From assembly GCA_905183005.1 (NCBI GenBank), contig CAJJDO010000008.1, positions 250,927 through 314,926 on the forward strand: a stretch of DNA of 64,000 bases. The letters are read 5' to 3'. Position 1 is the first letter of the stretch. Each line of letters opens with the position of its first letter. The notes under the pieces were generated by a model. The model was not told the origin of the DNA and did not search any database. It saw only the letters and a list, made by a program, of their open reading frames with translations. Of the stretch, positions 12,317-24,719 are shown in pieces. A program made the position numbers and the translations under genes. This DNA comes from Paramecium pentaurelia (lineage: Eukaryota > Ciliophora > Oligohymenophorea > Peniculida > Parameciidae).

Positions 12317-13030
12317 TCAATAAAAAATCCAATAACAAATAAAACTTATACTTATTAGTGCTATGCCACCAATAAATAATCTTCTTTTTAATCTATTTAA
12401 TCGATTTTTTCTATGAACAGCAGCAGCTGTATCGTAAAAGACTTTTGATGTATCCTCCAATTCCAAAGATTTAACTCAAATAAGAAAAGATATACTTTCA
12501 ATTTAGCTTAATTAATCTTTATTATTGATTAGTTTTTCTATATTTTGTTATACTGATTATTTAGTATTGTCTAATATCTACATGATTTATTTGATTTATT
12601 TTGGATCTTTATTATATTGTTTCTCAAAATAATTCAATAACTGTAGTATGTTATCTTTCTGATTATCATTAAGAATTATATTTCCATTCAACTAAATAGA
12701 TTATATTGATATCAATACAATTTTTGATTAAATGGCACTAATAAGCATTTCAATATTATACTGATTGCAATCTGTTGTTGCTAAAACAAGTTAGATGATT
12801 TCTTTATTAAAAGGCAAATAATACCATCTTCCTTTTTTAGATGGCAATGAGTCTCTTTCAATATTACAATAATTATACATCTTCTGAAATTAACTAATTG
12901 TTTTGGTCTTAATAATCATAAGAGTGTCGGATAAATCTTAGACAATGCCAACTTCTCCTTCCATTTCTATAAGCTCTAATTTCTCACCAGTTGCCCATTT
13001 TGCTAATGCAAAAGCTTTAATGTGATTCAT
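12317..13030 (-). CDS. Longin-type R-SNARE (VAMP7/synaptobrevin-like) with Asn zero layer
   Basis: Vesicle SNARE of 230 residues: an N-terminal longin-like domain (MNHIKAFALAKWAT to about residue 120), a SNARE coiled coil (IMQILDNTKQSVQQNIEKL then NNKDQLSQIE), a basic linker (HRKNRLNRLKRR) and a C-terminal membrane anchor (LFIGGIALISISFICYWIFY). One 21-nt intron at 12475-12495 (ending GAG) removes an in-frame TGA. Aligned with VAMP7, the hydrophobic layers at +4, +7, +14 and +21 fall on Leu, Ile, Leu and Phe, and the position that should be Arg is Asn (codon 12523-12521). The family is clear; the partner membrane is not. Its ATG is 8 bp from the divergent gene at 13039. Confidence 0.88.
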
Positions 13031-13038
13031 ATTTATTA
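13031..13038. promoter_or_regulatory. 8-bp spacer between divergent start codons
   Basis: The sequence is atttatta. Both adjacent starts look right: one opens a longin domain, the other the first beta strand of a ubiquitin-like fold. Core promoters must therefore sit in each other's coding sequence, or transcripts overlap. Confidence 0.6.
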
Positions 13039-15050
13039 ATGTTAAAATTTTAAGTATATATATAAGGATAGACATTTGATTTTGAAATATCTAAAAATGC
13101 CACAATTGCAGAACTGAAAGACTTAATAGTAGAGAAATAATAAGTAATTTTTTTATTCAAGTAGATTTCAGCTGGTTTTGATTTATATATATTTGATCAA
13201 CTCCTTTAGGAGGAAGGAACTGTTAATAAGATTATTTATAATTGTAAAACAGATTATCTTGAACTTAAATTCAAAGAGAAAGTGCAATTAAAAAAGTTCC
13301 AATAGTTTTATGATCGAGCTAAACCTCTTGTTCTATGGAAGACTATTTTATAAACAATAAAATTTATAGATAATTTAGAGGAACAAAGATAATAAAAGAC
13401 AAGAGATTTAGATAAAGTTACTAAAATCTTATCATTCTTTTAAAATGCACCTAAGTTAATGAAAAATAAGACATCTGATTTGATTAATAATTTTTCTGAT
13501 AGAGTGAAATAATAAACAATGTTGAGTCATATTAAAATGTAAGAAGATGATTAAGTTCGAAATTAAAATAATGACACTGTATTAAATATCTTAAATAATA
13601 TGGTTAATAAGGATGAAAGAGGAAATCATCATAAAATGCAACTCATATCTAATAAAAAGAAATATAAAACTCCTAAATTAAGTCCATAATAAGAATAATA
13701 TTTGATTCGTAAAAAGAAAGCTATATCTTTATTATAAGATCCTAATTAAAGTGAAAAAGCTAAGATGCTTATATAAGAGATGAAAAAATAAAAAGAATAA
13801 TTAAAATTAAAAAGATAAGAGAATTTAGATAATAGTGCAGAGAAAATAGAATTAAGTTTGGAACATTATAAATAAGAAAGAGAAATTTTAATGTAATAGA
13901 TTACTTAGGATAAAAGAAATAGAATTATTGAAAGATTAAATGAAAATTAAAAAAATCATGAATTATAAAGATAATTTAATAAATAATCTTAATAATTGAT
14001 AAATGAATTAAAGAATAGAATGAAAAAGTAATAGGATTCTCTTAAAAATAAAGATGAATAAATGAAATAGATATATTTTGAAGAAGCAAAAGTAATTATA
14101 ATTCTTATTAATATAGCTCAAACTATAAGAAAAAAGAAAGCAAGCTTAACCTATAAGATTAATAGAATTAAATTAACATGAGGAACATTATTTAGAAAAT
14201 AGAGAAATGCTTAAATTATAAAGAGATTAAAAAAAATTAGAATGGGAAATTAAAATTAAATCAGAAACTAAATAATTATATAAAGATTAAAAAGTATTAT
14301 AAGAAGTTATGAAAATTGATTAATAAGTGAAAAATAAAGATATCTTAGAATAAAAGAAAAGATAGGAATTTAAAGTAAGGAAATAAAAATATTCTGAAAT
14401 TATTTAAGAATTTCATAGACCATCAAATTTTAGTAAAATAGATGGTTAATAATCAATAGATGATTATTCAATTAATTAATCTCGAGATTCTAGAATTAAA
14501 TAAGTAATAAGATATTAAAATAAGTCTTAATTTGTTGATCAATTAGTAAATTAAGGAATTTAAAAAAATAGTAAAATTATAATTAAAAGATTTTAGTTAA
14601 GAAAATCTAATCAGCATTAAGTTAAGAACATATAACACCAAAAACTAAAATTACAGAAAGTCTTTAATAAGGAAAAGTACCTGATGCTAATACATATTTT
14701 CATTTACGTGTACATACACCATAAAAAATAATAATCTAATAAAGTTCTACAAAGAAGTAACCAGATTATTTAAGAGAATTTGAAAGAGAAAGAAAATCTA
14801 TGCATCAATCTGCTCTCCCATCTCTTTCTGGATTGAATAAGTATTTATAATTATTAATATTAATTAAAGGAAGATGAGTCCCTAATAAGAAATGCGACTA
14901 CTTTAAAGACTAGAAGAAGAGGCCAAAAAGAAAGAATAATTAGCTCATATAAGTCAAAATGATGATTTACAAATAGAAGCTACAGATTTATACTTAAAAA
15001 GTGTTTAGGCAAAATTGTAATTTTTGGATAAGAAATTATCAAATTTTTGA
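13039..15050 (+). CDS. Ubiquitin-like domain plus long coiled coil, 636 aa
   Basis: Residues 1 to about 70 read as a ubiquitin-like beta-grasp domain (MLKFQVYIQGQTFDFEIS, ATIAELKDLIVEKQQI), followed by about 500 residues of Lys/Glu/Gln-rich helix, then a Ser/Pro-containing segment (HLRVHTPQK) and a final short helix (MSPQQEMRLLQRLEEEAK). Introns: 13144-13164, 14092-14116, 14546-14571 and 14841-14869 (ends AAAG); exons sum to 637 codons. The ubiquitin-like start strongly supports this ATG even though it almost touches the R-SNARE gene. There is no C-terminal Gly-Gly, so it is not a conjugated modifier. Role unknown; ciliary or cytoskeletal scaffolds have such architecture, but that is inference. 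Confidence 0.8.
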
Positions 15051-15075
15051 GTATTAAATATTATAATTAAACAAA

Positions 15076-15525
15076 ATGGGTTGTTCAGTATAAAAATAAA
15101 AAGATGAAAGATATTAGTAGAATAATCTTGAAAGCATTCTTTAAATGTAGATTAAAGAATTAGTATAAAAATAATAATAAGGTAAAATCTTAATCTATAA
15201 TTTAAGAATAATAGGATACTTTAGGAGATCAAGATGAACTATCAATTTATGATTAATCATTAGAGAAGTAAGTAAAAGTTCCAAAATTAAGATAACCAAG
15301 TAAGCATATTAAATAATTATTCAAGTTTACAATACAATAGTTTAAAGAAGAAAACTATAATAATATGATGGGATAGTAAAGTAAAATATAGAGTTACGAT
15401 GATATATAATTTGTATTAACATCTTTTTTATAAATTTTATACTTTTGTTTATTGTTCAGTTCATTATGGCTAAAATTTCTTAATAATTTTAGTATTCTAA
15501 GCAAAATTATGAATAATTTAATTGA
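15076..15525 (+). CDS. Small MGC-start protein, possible lipid-anchored, about 125 aa
   Basis: Starts MGCSVQKQKD; Gly2-Cys3 is a plausible myristoylation/palmitoylation signal. Rest is Gln/Lys-rich and polar. The intron 15182-15206 (25 nt, ends AAG) is well supported. The 3' end is not: the best coding-like tail (MAKISQQFQYSKQNYEQFN, TGA 15523-15525) needs a 47-nt intron at 15413-15459, long for this genome. Without it the frame runs on into the antisense of the tetraspanin gene. Function unknown. Confidence 0.55.
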
Positions 15526-15624
15526 GTAAAAAAACGAATAAAATTCAAATAGCTTCTCATATATTAAAATAATATTAGAATAAATTTATTATAATTAAAA
15601 AGTATATATATACAAAAATTTTCT

Positions 15625-16532
15625 TCAGGTTTCATACATGAGATAATCAGTTCTATGTTTTCTCTCTGATTGACAACATAAAAGGATCACAAATAAAACA
15701 TTCAAACCAAATAATAGTGCTAATCCTAATAGAACATAACCCAATATTTTTCCAGTCGATTCTACAAACTCTTTGGTTTCCTTGAAACAACTCTATCCAT
15801 CATATGAATCATCATTAATATCACTAAATATATAATAAGATGTAGGAGTGCACCAACCAGTGCAATGTAATATAGTTTCTGCAGCCTACATCATTTGAGC
15901 AGCAGCAGCATATGAATCAACTTCATATTAGGGACATTTTTAAATCTATTCTATTTTTTCTATAACATTTTTATCAGTTGTATAGTTTTTACCAGCAAAT
16001 ACCGATTAATTATGATCAAATGTTTCTTAGGTGATATAACATTAACATTAGTTAGAACAAAATAATTAATCTGCGAGTTTGATTTGAGAATCAATAGTTT
16101 CAAAATAAGGAGTTCCGGTGCATTCTATAAGATATAAATTGATTAACTACCTTTTCCAAAAGCATCATTTGAATATACTAGAGTGAAAACAGCTAAACTT
16201 GAACATAATATAAAAAATATAAGGGCCCCAATCTGATAAATTAACAATGAAAACTTTCTACATGATCTCTTTTTCTTAGATGCTCCATCAATACCTGCCA
16301 TTCCAATTATCATAATCACAATTCCTAATATGATAAATCCATATTCTTATAATGTTTTTAACCAATCTGCAGTATTAAAATAGAGATCTAATTATAAATA
16401 TATGATTATACCTGAATAATTTAATCCTACTTATTTGTATAATACATATATTCCAAAACATAAAATAGCCAAACCAAGTAGAGCTATGATACTTGCACTA
16501 AAATCAACCACTTTTTTCACACACTTAATCAT
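15625..16532 (-). CDS. Tetraspanin-like four-helix membrane protein, 285 aa
   Basis: Topology matches tetraspanins: a short N-terminus MIKCVKKV, TM1 (FSASIIALLGLAILCFGIYV), a small loop, TM2 and TM3 separated by a Lys-rich turn (SKKKRSCRKF), a large Cys-rich extracellular loop of about 130 residues (CSNQCQC, CPQ, CTGWCT, SCF), TM4 (ILGYVLLGLALLFGLNVLF) and a short tail. The canonical CCG of metazoan tetraspanins is absent, as is common in protists. Introns 16388-16411 and 16125-16150. It is divergent from SEC23 (225 bp spacer) and probably sits on the plasma or a vesicle membrane. Confidence 0.85.
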
Positions 16533-16757
16533 ATTAATAATAATTAAATGAATGATATTAGGAAATCCTCTTAATTCAAATTTACGTCATCAAGTTGAAC
16601 AATAAACAATAGAGATAATCCACAAAATTTACTAATTGTATATATATTTTCAATATTATAATACATATGTATATATATATTTAAATAAAAGACTAACAAC
16701 TTTTTAATTCGAAATTACGTGTAAATTATTAAAAAAAATATTGAAAAAAATTAATCA

Positions 16758-19090
16758 ATGCAATAACCATAAGGGTAATAGCAAATATAGCCACTTGATT
16801 TTTATTAGGAAGAATACAAAGATGCTGTGAGATTATCTTGGAATACATTACCAGCAACAAAATTGTAGAGTACTCGTGCAATTGTTCCTATGGGATGTCT
16901 CTATAGTATAGATATAATTAATATTAGCACCAATGAAGGATTTGGAATCACTTGTCTTAGTTTAGTATTCACCACTTTATTGTAAATGTGGTGCTATTTT
17001 GAATCCATACAATTAAATAGATTTCAGAAATAAATAATGGACATGTATATTCTGCTCTTGTAAAAATATGTTTCCAAAACATTATGCTGATCATATTACA
17101 GAAACTCAATTACCTGCTGAATTAAAAAAAACTAGCACAACTATGGAATATATCTTAGCTAATTAATAAGCAGCACCAACTACTTTTTTATATATAATTG
17201 ATACTTGTATACCTTAAGAGGATCTATAAGCAATTAGAGACTCTATTTAACAGAGTCTATCTATCATTCCACCAGACTCTCAAGTTGGACTTATCACTTA
17301 TGGAAGAAATGTATTTGTACATGAATTAGGATTCTAAGAATGTCCTAAATGCTATAGTTTTAAGGGATCTAAAGATTATACTACTTAATAAATATTGGAA
17401 ATGTTATAAGTGAGTACAAAACCAGAAATTTTGAAAAGATTTTTAGTACCCTTAAGTGAATGTGAATTTTCATTCAACTCTATATTGGATGATCTTTAAT
17501 GTGATCCATGGCCAACATAACCAGGAGAGAGAGAAGTTAGAGCAAATGGGTCAGCATTAAAAATTGGTTCAACTTTGGTAGAAAGTGCCACTCAATTCTC
17601 AAAAATTCTATATTTTGTTGGGGGACCTTGTACAATAGGACCAGGATAAGTAGTAGGATTGAAATTAGAAGAAACTATTAGATCATATTTGGATATATAA
17701 AAAGAAAATCCAAATACTTAATATTTATAGAAAGCAAAGAAATTTTATAATGAAATTGCATAGAGAGCCATAAAAGCAAATTTGACAGTTGATATATTTG
17801 CATTTACTTTAGATCAATTTGGTCTTTTAGAAATGAAATAATTAGCAGAGAAAACAGGTGGAGTAGTTGTTATGTAAGAAAAATTTGACTCAGACATGTT
17901 CAAAGAAACATATAAAAAAGTATTTGATAAAGATAGTTCTGGTTTTCTTAAAATGGGATTTGGATCAAAAATGGATATATTTGTATCAAAAGATATAAAA
18001 GTATAAGGAGGAGTAGGACCATGCATTTCTTTAAAAAAAGGAGGTCCTATGGTATCTGAAGTATCTTTAGGGGAAGGTGGAACAACAAGTTGGTATACTG
18101 GAGGTTTGGATAGAAACTCAACAATATTATTTTTATTTGATTTATCATCTACAAAGGATACATCATTTTCATAATGTGCTTACATACAATTTGTTACAAT
18201 GTATAGACACTCTAGCAGATTATAAAGATTAAGAGTAACCACAATATAAAGAAGATTTGCAGATCACAATAATATAATGGATATGATAAGAGGATTTGAT
18301 TAAGAAGCTGCTTGTGTTACAATGGCAAGAGTAGGAATTTTGAAAGCAGAATAAGAAGAATCAATTGAAGTTTTAAAGTGGTTAGATAGATCATTAATAA
18401 GAGTTGTTGCAAGATTTGGTTCATATAGAAAAGATGATGTAAGTTCATTCAGATTTCCATAAGAAATGATGATGTATCCATAATTTATGTATCATCTCAG
18501 AAGATCTCATTTTATCACTACTTTTGGTGCTTCACCTGATGAAACTACTTTTTATAGAGTAAATTAATCTAATTTATTTTTAGGCTTCTTTATCTAGAGA
18601 GAGTGTTCAAAATGCATTAGTTATGATTCAACCTGCTTTATTATAATATACAATAGATGATCCAGTTGCTAATGCTGTAAATTTAGACATTCAAAGTATG
18701 AAACCTGATGTTGTATTACTTTTGGATACTTATTTTAATGTTGTTGTATGGAATGGTGAAAATGTTCAAAAATGGATTGAAGAAGGATATTATGATAATC
18801 CTGAATATGAATATGTTAAAGAATTAATAGATGCTCCTAATTCTGATGTATAGGTATTCATTTATTCTTAATATTTTAAGTATATTTTAGAAGATAGATT
18901 CCCTGTTCCTAAATTAATTAAGACATATTTTGGTCATGGATAAGAGAGATATTTAAAAAGTAGAGTGAATCCATCAGTCAATACAGTTTAAAATGAAAAT
19001 GTAGAAAGTGGTAATTACATCACAGATGATGCAAGTCTTAAAGTATTTACAGATCATCTTATTCGCTTAGCTGTATAAACTGTATAATGA
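16758..19090 (+). CDS. SEC23: SEC23, COPII coat GTPase-activating subunit, 752 aa
   Basis: SEC23 forms the inner COPII coat with SEC24 and stimulates GTP hydrolysis by SAR1 at ER exit sites. The length matches the family (about 765). Seen in order: RLSWNTLPATKLQS, MGCLYTPMKD, the zinc ribbon YCKCGAILNPY...WTCIFC, the trunk with FLYIIDTC and GLITYGRNVFVHELG, the beta-barrel and helical domains, and the gelsolin-like C-terminal end PDVVLLLDTYFNVVVWNG with RFPVPKLIKT and KVFTDHLIRLAV. Introns 16906-16927, 18559-18583, 18854-18880 (the last ends AAG). Exons total 753 codons. No anomalies. Confidence 0.97.
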
Positions 19091-19170
19091 ATATATCAAA
19101 TATAAAATAATAATATATAATAACGAAATTGTTCGATAAATATTATAAAAAAATTATTTAACCATAATCA

Positions 19171-20673
19171 ATGAAAAATCGTTATGAAGATTTATATGAA
19201 ACTAAAAACTAATTACTAGGCTAAGGTGCTTTTGCTTAAGTCTTTTTAGGTGTTAAAAAATCAAATAAATAAAAGGTTGCTGTCAAAATTAGCAATAGAA
19301 ATCTAGCTATTTCTTAATAAGAGAAAATGATTCTAAAATAACTCTCATAATATCGGCATTAAAATGTAGTTTAACTTTTAGATATTTTTGATTAACCAGA
19401 AGCCTTATTTATAGTGCAAGAATACTGTTCTGGTGGTACTTTATATGAAATGATGACAACTAAAACATTTTCTGAAGAATAAATTGTTAATATTGCTTTT
19501 TAAGTAGCTAATGGTATAGCCTTTTTGCATAGTAAAAATATTGTTCATAGAGATATTAAACCAGAAAATATTCTAAGATAAATTGATGAATAAGGAATGG
19601 AAATTTATAAAATCACTGATTTTGGATTAAGTAGTGTCAAATTAGATAGAATGACAACAACTAAAGTTGGAACTGCCTATTATGTAGCCCCAGAAATTCT
19701 AGATAAATAATAATATGATAAATCTGTTGATATTTGGGCACTTGGACTTATTATTGATGAGTTACTTCATAAAACTCCATTCTATAATGGATTATCTGAG
19801 GAAGAAGTATTCTTTAAGATAAAAACTACTAATTATATTATTAGAGATCAATAATATGCACAAGCTACTATATTTGATCATAAGAAAAATGTCATTAAAA
19901 GTTTATTATTAAATTCCATCTAAAAAGATCCTAAATTAAGAAAAGATCTAAATTGGATTATTTAAACACTCACTGAATACTATTTATAAAGTCCAAGTAG
20001 TTTTGAAATACAAACAAATACTAATAATGATAGATATGTCTTTGCAGATATTTCACTAGTTTCTTAATCAACTCTTTGTGAATAAACTCAAAATTTTTAG
20101 TTACCTTCTTACTCAAATGATTCTTAATCTTAAATTGAAGAATGTCCTTTTCATCATTAACCTATTCGATATAGAATGCCAGGTATTAATGATAATACTG
20201 TTACTAATGCATGTTAAAAATGTTTATAAATCTATGGAATCTTTGATTAATAAGAATTTCAATCATATTTATCATAAACTAACTTTGAGTTAAGTTCATT
20301 TTCAGTAGATTCCTATTTTTCTTAAAATGAAATTATCATAGAAGCACTAAGTTATTTAAATTAATTTAAATTATTTTAAGAAAAGGAAAGATTAGTATAA
20401 GAATTGAGAAGCATTGTAATTAAACATCATAGAATATTAAGACAAGAATATATATAATATTAAGAAGATGTTAAATCTATGAATACAAATGCTAAATGGA
20501 TTAATGAAGCGTTGAAATTAAATCTAACAATTTCTCAAGATATGCCAAATAAAATAATTCTTTATTTAATCTCAAAATGTTAAGAAAGAAAAGAAATTTC
20601 TATTTAAGAATGTAGATAATTTATTAAAGAATAACTTAAATTACTCTAATAATATATTGAGTCTATATTATGA
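19171..20673 (+). CDS. Serine/threonine protein kinase with Cys/His-containing tail, 500 aa
   Basis: Intronless, 501 codons. The kinase domain is N-terminal: LLGQGAFAQVFLG, VAVKIS, VQEYCSGGTLYEM, FLHSKNIVHRDIKPENIL, TDFGLSS, GTAYYVAPEIL, DIWALGLIIDELL. All catalytic residues are present; style is ULK/NEK-like. After a polar linker comes ECPFHHQP followed about 20 residues later by CQKC, a pattern that could bind zinc. The tail ends in a helical Gln/Glu-rich region of about 130 residues. Its substrate is unknown. Confidence 0.88.
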
Positions 20674-20825
20674 AATTGTATTTTAATAAAGTAACAATAA
20701 TTATAGTCAAATTATTGCCTAATTAAATATATTGTATTTATGAGAGGTCTATCTCTAATTAAGTAATTCTAATATTATATATATATTTATATATATATTG
20801 AATTTTTATATTAATTATTTTTATA

Positions 20826-21666
20826 ATGAAATAAAAAAAATAGTAGTTAGGAGAAATCAGCTTAAATAAACAATATAATGAATCATAATTGAGAGAAGTA
20901 TACATTCAAATAATAGTAGATTATTCAAAAATTACTAGCAAAAGATGATAATTATAGAGTAGAAATTGCCAAATTAAAAGAATAAAACCTTGAAACTATA
21001 TAAAAATATCATAAAGCTTTAAAATAAATTGGAGAAATGGAGAAAGTATAAAAAAAAGTATGAAAGACTAAATTAAGTTAGGATTAAATGTATATTATGC
21101 AAATAGATGGTTTTTTAATGGAGGCTAAAAAGAGATTTGATCAAAATAAAAAATAATAAACTGATCATTATGTTGATGCATTATTAGAAATGACCAAATA
21201 AAGAGATGATTATCTAAAGAGAAATATTCAACTTGAAATTATGGTTAATGAACTGAATGAATAAATTGAAAAATTAAAACGTTAAACATCAATAATTCCA
21301 TCAGCCAGTTAATAATAATTTAGTAGTCCTTTAACAGCTAATGAAGAAGTGATATAATATGAGAATTAAGTAAATCATCGTAAAAAATCATCTATTTATT
21401 CAATGAATACTTAAGATTCAATAATAAATGATGAAGAGAAAGAAGATCAATTGATGACATTTCTACATTAACTTGATGAATAATAAGCCAATTAGTTGTA
21501 TAGTTTATTCAGTAGCTTAAACACTGATCTCGATTAAAAAGTCAACAAGAATGAACAATTATATCACAACCTAATCTCAAATACTAATCAAAATTCATTA
21601 GTAGAATAACCAAGTTCATTTAGTTTTTCATAAAAATGGAATGACAAAGAAAATCATTATTTCTGA
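20826..21666 (+). CDS. Coiled-coil protein, about 264 aa
   Basis: Unrecognised. Introns 20898-20919 (22 nt; a 19-nt version ending three bases earlier also keeps frame) and 21058-21081 (24 nt, needed to remove TGA). The first 150 residues are helical and charged (KLLAKDDNYRVEIAKLKEQ; MTKQRDDYLKRNIQLE), then a Ser/Asn-rich disordered part, then a short helix and polar tail. Composition is typical of ciliate basal-body or cortical proteins, but nothing specific identifies it. Confidence 0.75.
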
Positions 21667-21974
21667 TTTATTCTACTTATATTAAAATAATATATATATA
21701 TATATAAAATAATAAAAATTTTAACATAAATTATATGATATCAAATAATATTCTTTTAAAGACATAGACTAGGTTTCCATATTAGCTTTTAATAAATTTT
21801 AGCTAATTAATTAAGAAATTTTATATATTAAATCTATAGTATAATAGAGTCTAATGGCTGTATAGATTCATATATATTATAATTATTATTCAATATATGT
21901 ATTATTGTATTTTAATATAATAAAAAGAAATTTATTTTTCTTCATTGTTTTATTTTTTAATAGTGAATAATTAA
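21667..21974. other. Intergenic, AT-rich
   Basis: About 308 bases between two plus-strand genes with short TA-rich stretches. Nothing recognisable. Confidence 0.5.
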
Positions 21975-22676
21975 ATGTAATTTATATTAATATTGATTCT
22001 TGCCCTTACAACACTATCATAATCAACTGATTTTGCTTTGTATTTAAAAAATTCAAATACTTAATCTTGGGAAAGAATAGGTGATATGAAAGTATCTAGG
22101 TCCAATTTTTAAAATGCCCAGATCATCTTAAATTAAAATAAATAGTAAATAATTGATCGCAAAAAAATTAATGAAGTAATGTATATAATCGCTAATCTAG
22201 AATAATTATGCTTTATTGAAATTGTAGAATTAGCAAGATGAAAAATCATATATTGCTCATGTTGATGGAAAATAATTATCTCTTTTTAATTAGAAATTCA
22301 ATTATTAAGAAATTATCACTTTAGTTTTATCCAATAATGATTTATTATCTTTTGATTATGGATTAAAACCTGTAAGGAAAAATGCAGAAACCTATATTCA
22401 AGTTAATGTTAAAGAATTGGAAGTAGCTCCATAAGGATTAGTACCATAATTTGAAGAAAAATCTCCTGAAGAAGAAGAATAGTAAAAACCTTAAGGCATT
22501 TTTGGATTAATTTTATAATATGTAATTGCCTCCTCTATCCTTAGAAATGGTATATCATAATTGGATTTATTGTGTTTTTCTTTACTTCACAGGCTGACCC
22601 CTAAAAATTAAATGAAACTGTTTAATAAGCTTAAGAATAAGCATCAGCATAAGCTTAAAGAAGAAGAAACAAATGA
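21975..22676 (+). CDS. Type I membrane protein, possibly ER membrane complex subunit 10-like
   Basis: 217 residues: signal peptide (MQFILILILALTTLSQS), a beta-rich luminal domain starting FALYLKNSN, an acidic Pro/Glu linker (EEKSPEEEEQQKPQ), one membrane helix (KWYIIIGFIVFFFTSQ) and a polar tail ending QAQRRRNK. Order and size fit EMC10, which has a luminal jelly-roll-like domain and a single C-terminal helix; I see no diagnostic motif, so the family is tentative. Introns 22176-22200 and 22522-22544. The signal peptide and helix are clear even if the name is wrong. Confidence 0.6.
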
Positions 22677-23104
22677 GCAAATTTATTAAAATGTTAAATA
22701 AAATAAATTTTTACATATCAATCTAATGGTGATATATATATATATATATATAATTTACTTTTTATTTTTGAATATTAATCGAATCCATTAGATTTAAATG
22801 AAGAATCTTCAGATGAAATTATTAGGATTGTTTTGACTAATATTATTTTGATTTTTTAGAGGTTCATTTAATATATATCATTATATAAGATTGTTATTTT
22901 ATAGGAATTTTCAATAATATTGATTATTAATAGATCAAAAATAGTTGATTTAAATATTGATTTTACAATTTGATGATTAATTAATATTTAATGTAAATTA
23001 ATTGCTAATAAAATGATTAATAAATTCTACTCTTTACAGTTTTTAGAAAACATTTTTTTCGCGACTAATCTTATTATTTAAAATTATCAAAAAAATAAAT
23101 ACTG
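22677..23104. other. Intergenic with TA microsatellite
   Basis: 428 bases between two plus-strand genes. Apart from the TA repeat at 22732-22752 it is unstructured AT-rich sequence. Confidence 0.5.
22732..22752. repeat. (TA)n microsatellite
   Basis: About ten uninterrupted TA units just downstream of the EMC10-like gene. Such runs are common in AT-rich ciliate spacers. Confidence 0.9.
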
Positions 23105-24336
23105 ATGAGTCAAGTAAGTTATAATTATATTGAAACATTAGGAGTGCTAATTTGTAAAAACCAAGTATATTTTAGATTTGAACCCATAGACATAATTTGA
23201 ATGGATAGTAAGAGATCAACAATTAATTGGATTCCTATTTCCTTATTAGAATAAAATGAAAGAATTTTTTGGAGACTCAAATAATCTCATAGAGTTAAAA
23301 TAAAGACTTGGGAAATAAATTCTTTTTAAATCTCTTACAGTACACTATAAATTAATTAAATATTTAGATTCAGGAACATTTGGCTAAGTATTTTATTGTT
23401 CTATTTATAGATTTCTTTATAATCAAATTATATAAGTAAATAACTAGTTGCTATTAAAACATTAATTAACTCGAATAAATCAGCATAATAATAAATTGAA
23501 AATGAAATAAAGATTCTTCGAACACTAAATCATCCAAATATATTATCCATTTAAGAAGTATTTCTAACAAATCTCACATATTCTATTATAACTGAATTTG
23601 TTGAAGGAAAGAATCTTAAGAAATTAATTTAAGAGAAATCAGAATTTTAAGAATTAACTATTCTTTAATTATTAAAAGTAATATTCTGAAATTATTCTAT
23701 TAGTAATTATTTGAAGGACTCTCTTATATTCACAAAATGGGAATTATACATCGAGACATCAAACCTGCAAACATAATGTTAAGTAAAAATGGAATACTTA
23801 AAATTGTTGACTTTGGATTATCATGTTATATGGGTAATTAACTTTAAGAAACTCCTAAATGTGGAACACCAGGATTTTGTGCTCCTGAAATCTTACAAAA
23901 TATTGATAATCAAGTAATTTATGATTATAAAGTTGATGTATTCAGTGCTGGATGTGTTTTATATAAAATATTAACTTCTAAAGGCTTATTTGATGCTGAT
24001 ACATCAGTAGAAGTTTTAAAGAAAAATAAAAACTGTTTATTTATAATTAAAGAATAAGGAAGACTTTTTGATTTAGTCAAAACTATGCTTAAATAAAATC
24101 CTCTCGAAAGATTAAGCAGTGAGTAGACTTTATTATTAATTAATTTAATGATTGAGGATGATACTTTGGATGTAAATACATGGTATAGACACTAATTCAA
24201 CTCCAACTAATCAACATCATCTAATATATGTCTGACACCTAAATAAAGTGCATATTGCAAATCTCTTTAAAAAACTTAATCAACACCGAATTATTCAAGG
24301 AGTTTCTTCTCTATCAGTTCAAAAACTTATAGATGA
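23105..24336 (+). CDS. Serine/threonine protein kinase related to the PH-kinase at 6327, 384 aa
   Basis: The first exon encodes only MSQ before a 28-nt intron (23114-23141); two more follow (23388-23410, 23678-23703). Residues 4 to about 70 (FEWIVRDQQLIGFLFP, ELKQRLGKQI) may be a shortened PH-like segment. The kinase core has YLDSGTFGQ, VAIKTL, ITEFVEGKNL, IIHRDIKPANIML, VDFGLSCY, CGTPGFCAPEIL and VDVFSAGCVLY. CGTPG and DVFSAG are shared with the kinase at 6327, suggesting one lineage-specific family. The C-lobe is short and lacks an obvious HPF motif. The Ser/Thr/Asn-rich tail is probably disordered. Catalytic residues are intact. Confidence 0.87.
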
Positions 24337-24719
24337 TTTATAAATTTATCTCATAAATGCTATTAATCTAATAGAAATATTGGATTTTATATATTTCAAT
24401 AGATTATATATAATACTTTTAATATTAGTTGCAAATTAGTTTTTTCTTTTATTTAAATAAATGTATCTTGTTTAGCTATTGATCTAAAAATATTTATAAA
24501 AATTGTTTCAAGAATATATATCAATTATTATTTATAATTATTCTTAAAATAATTCCCTTTTTTTATTAGAAATCATATTCTTAGAAGATAAGAAAGCAAA
24601 AGTTAATTATCATAAATACATTTTTATTTGATGTTTATTGTTCAATGAATATGTTCTTAAATTCAATATAAGATTTAAGTTTGAAAGGATAATTTTATTA
24701 ATTTTTTAAGAAATGATAT
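24337..24719. other. Convergent intergenic region
   Basis: 383 bases between the 3' ends of a plus-strand kinase and a minus-strand TIM gene. No gene or structured element seen. Confidence 0.5.
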
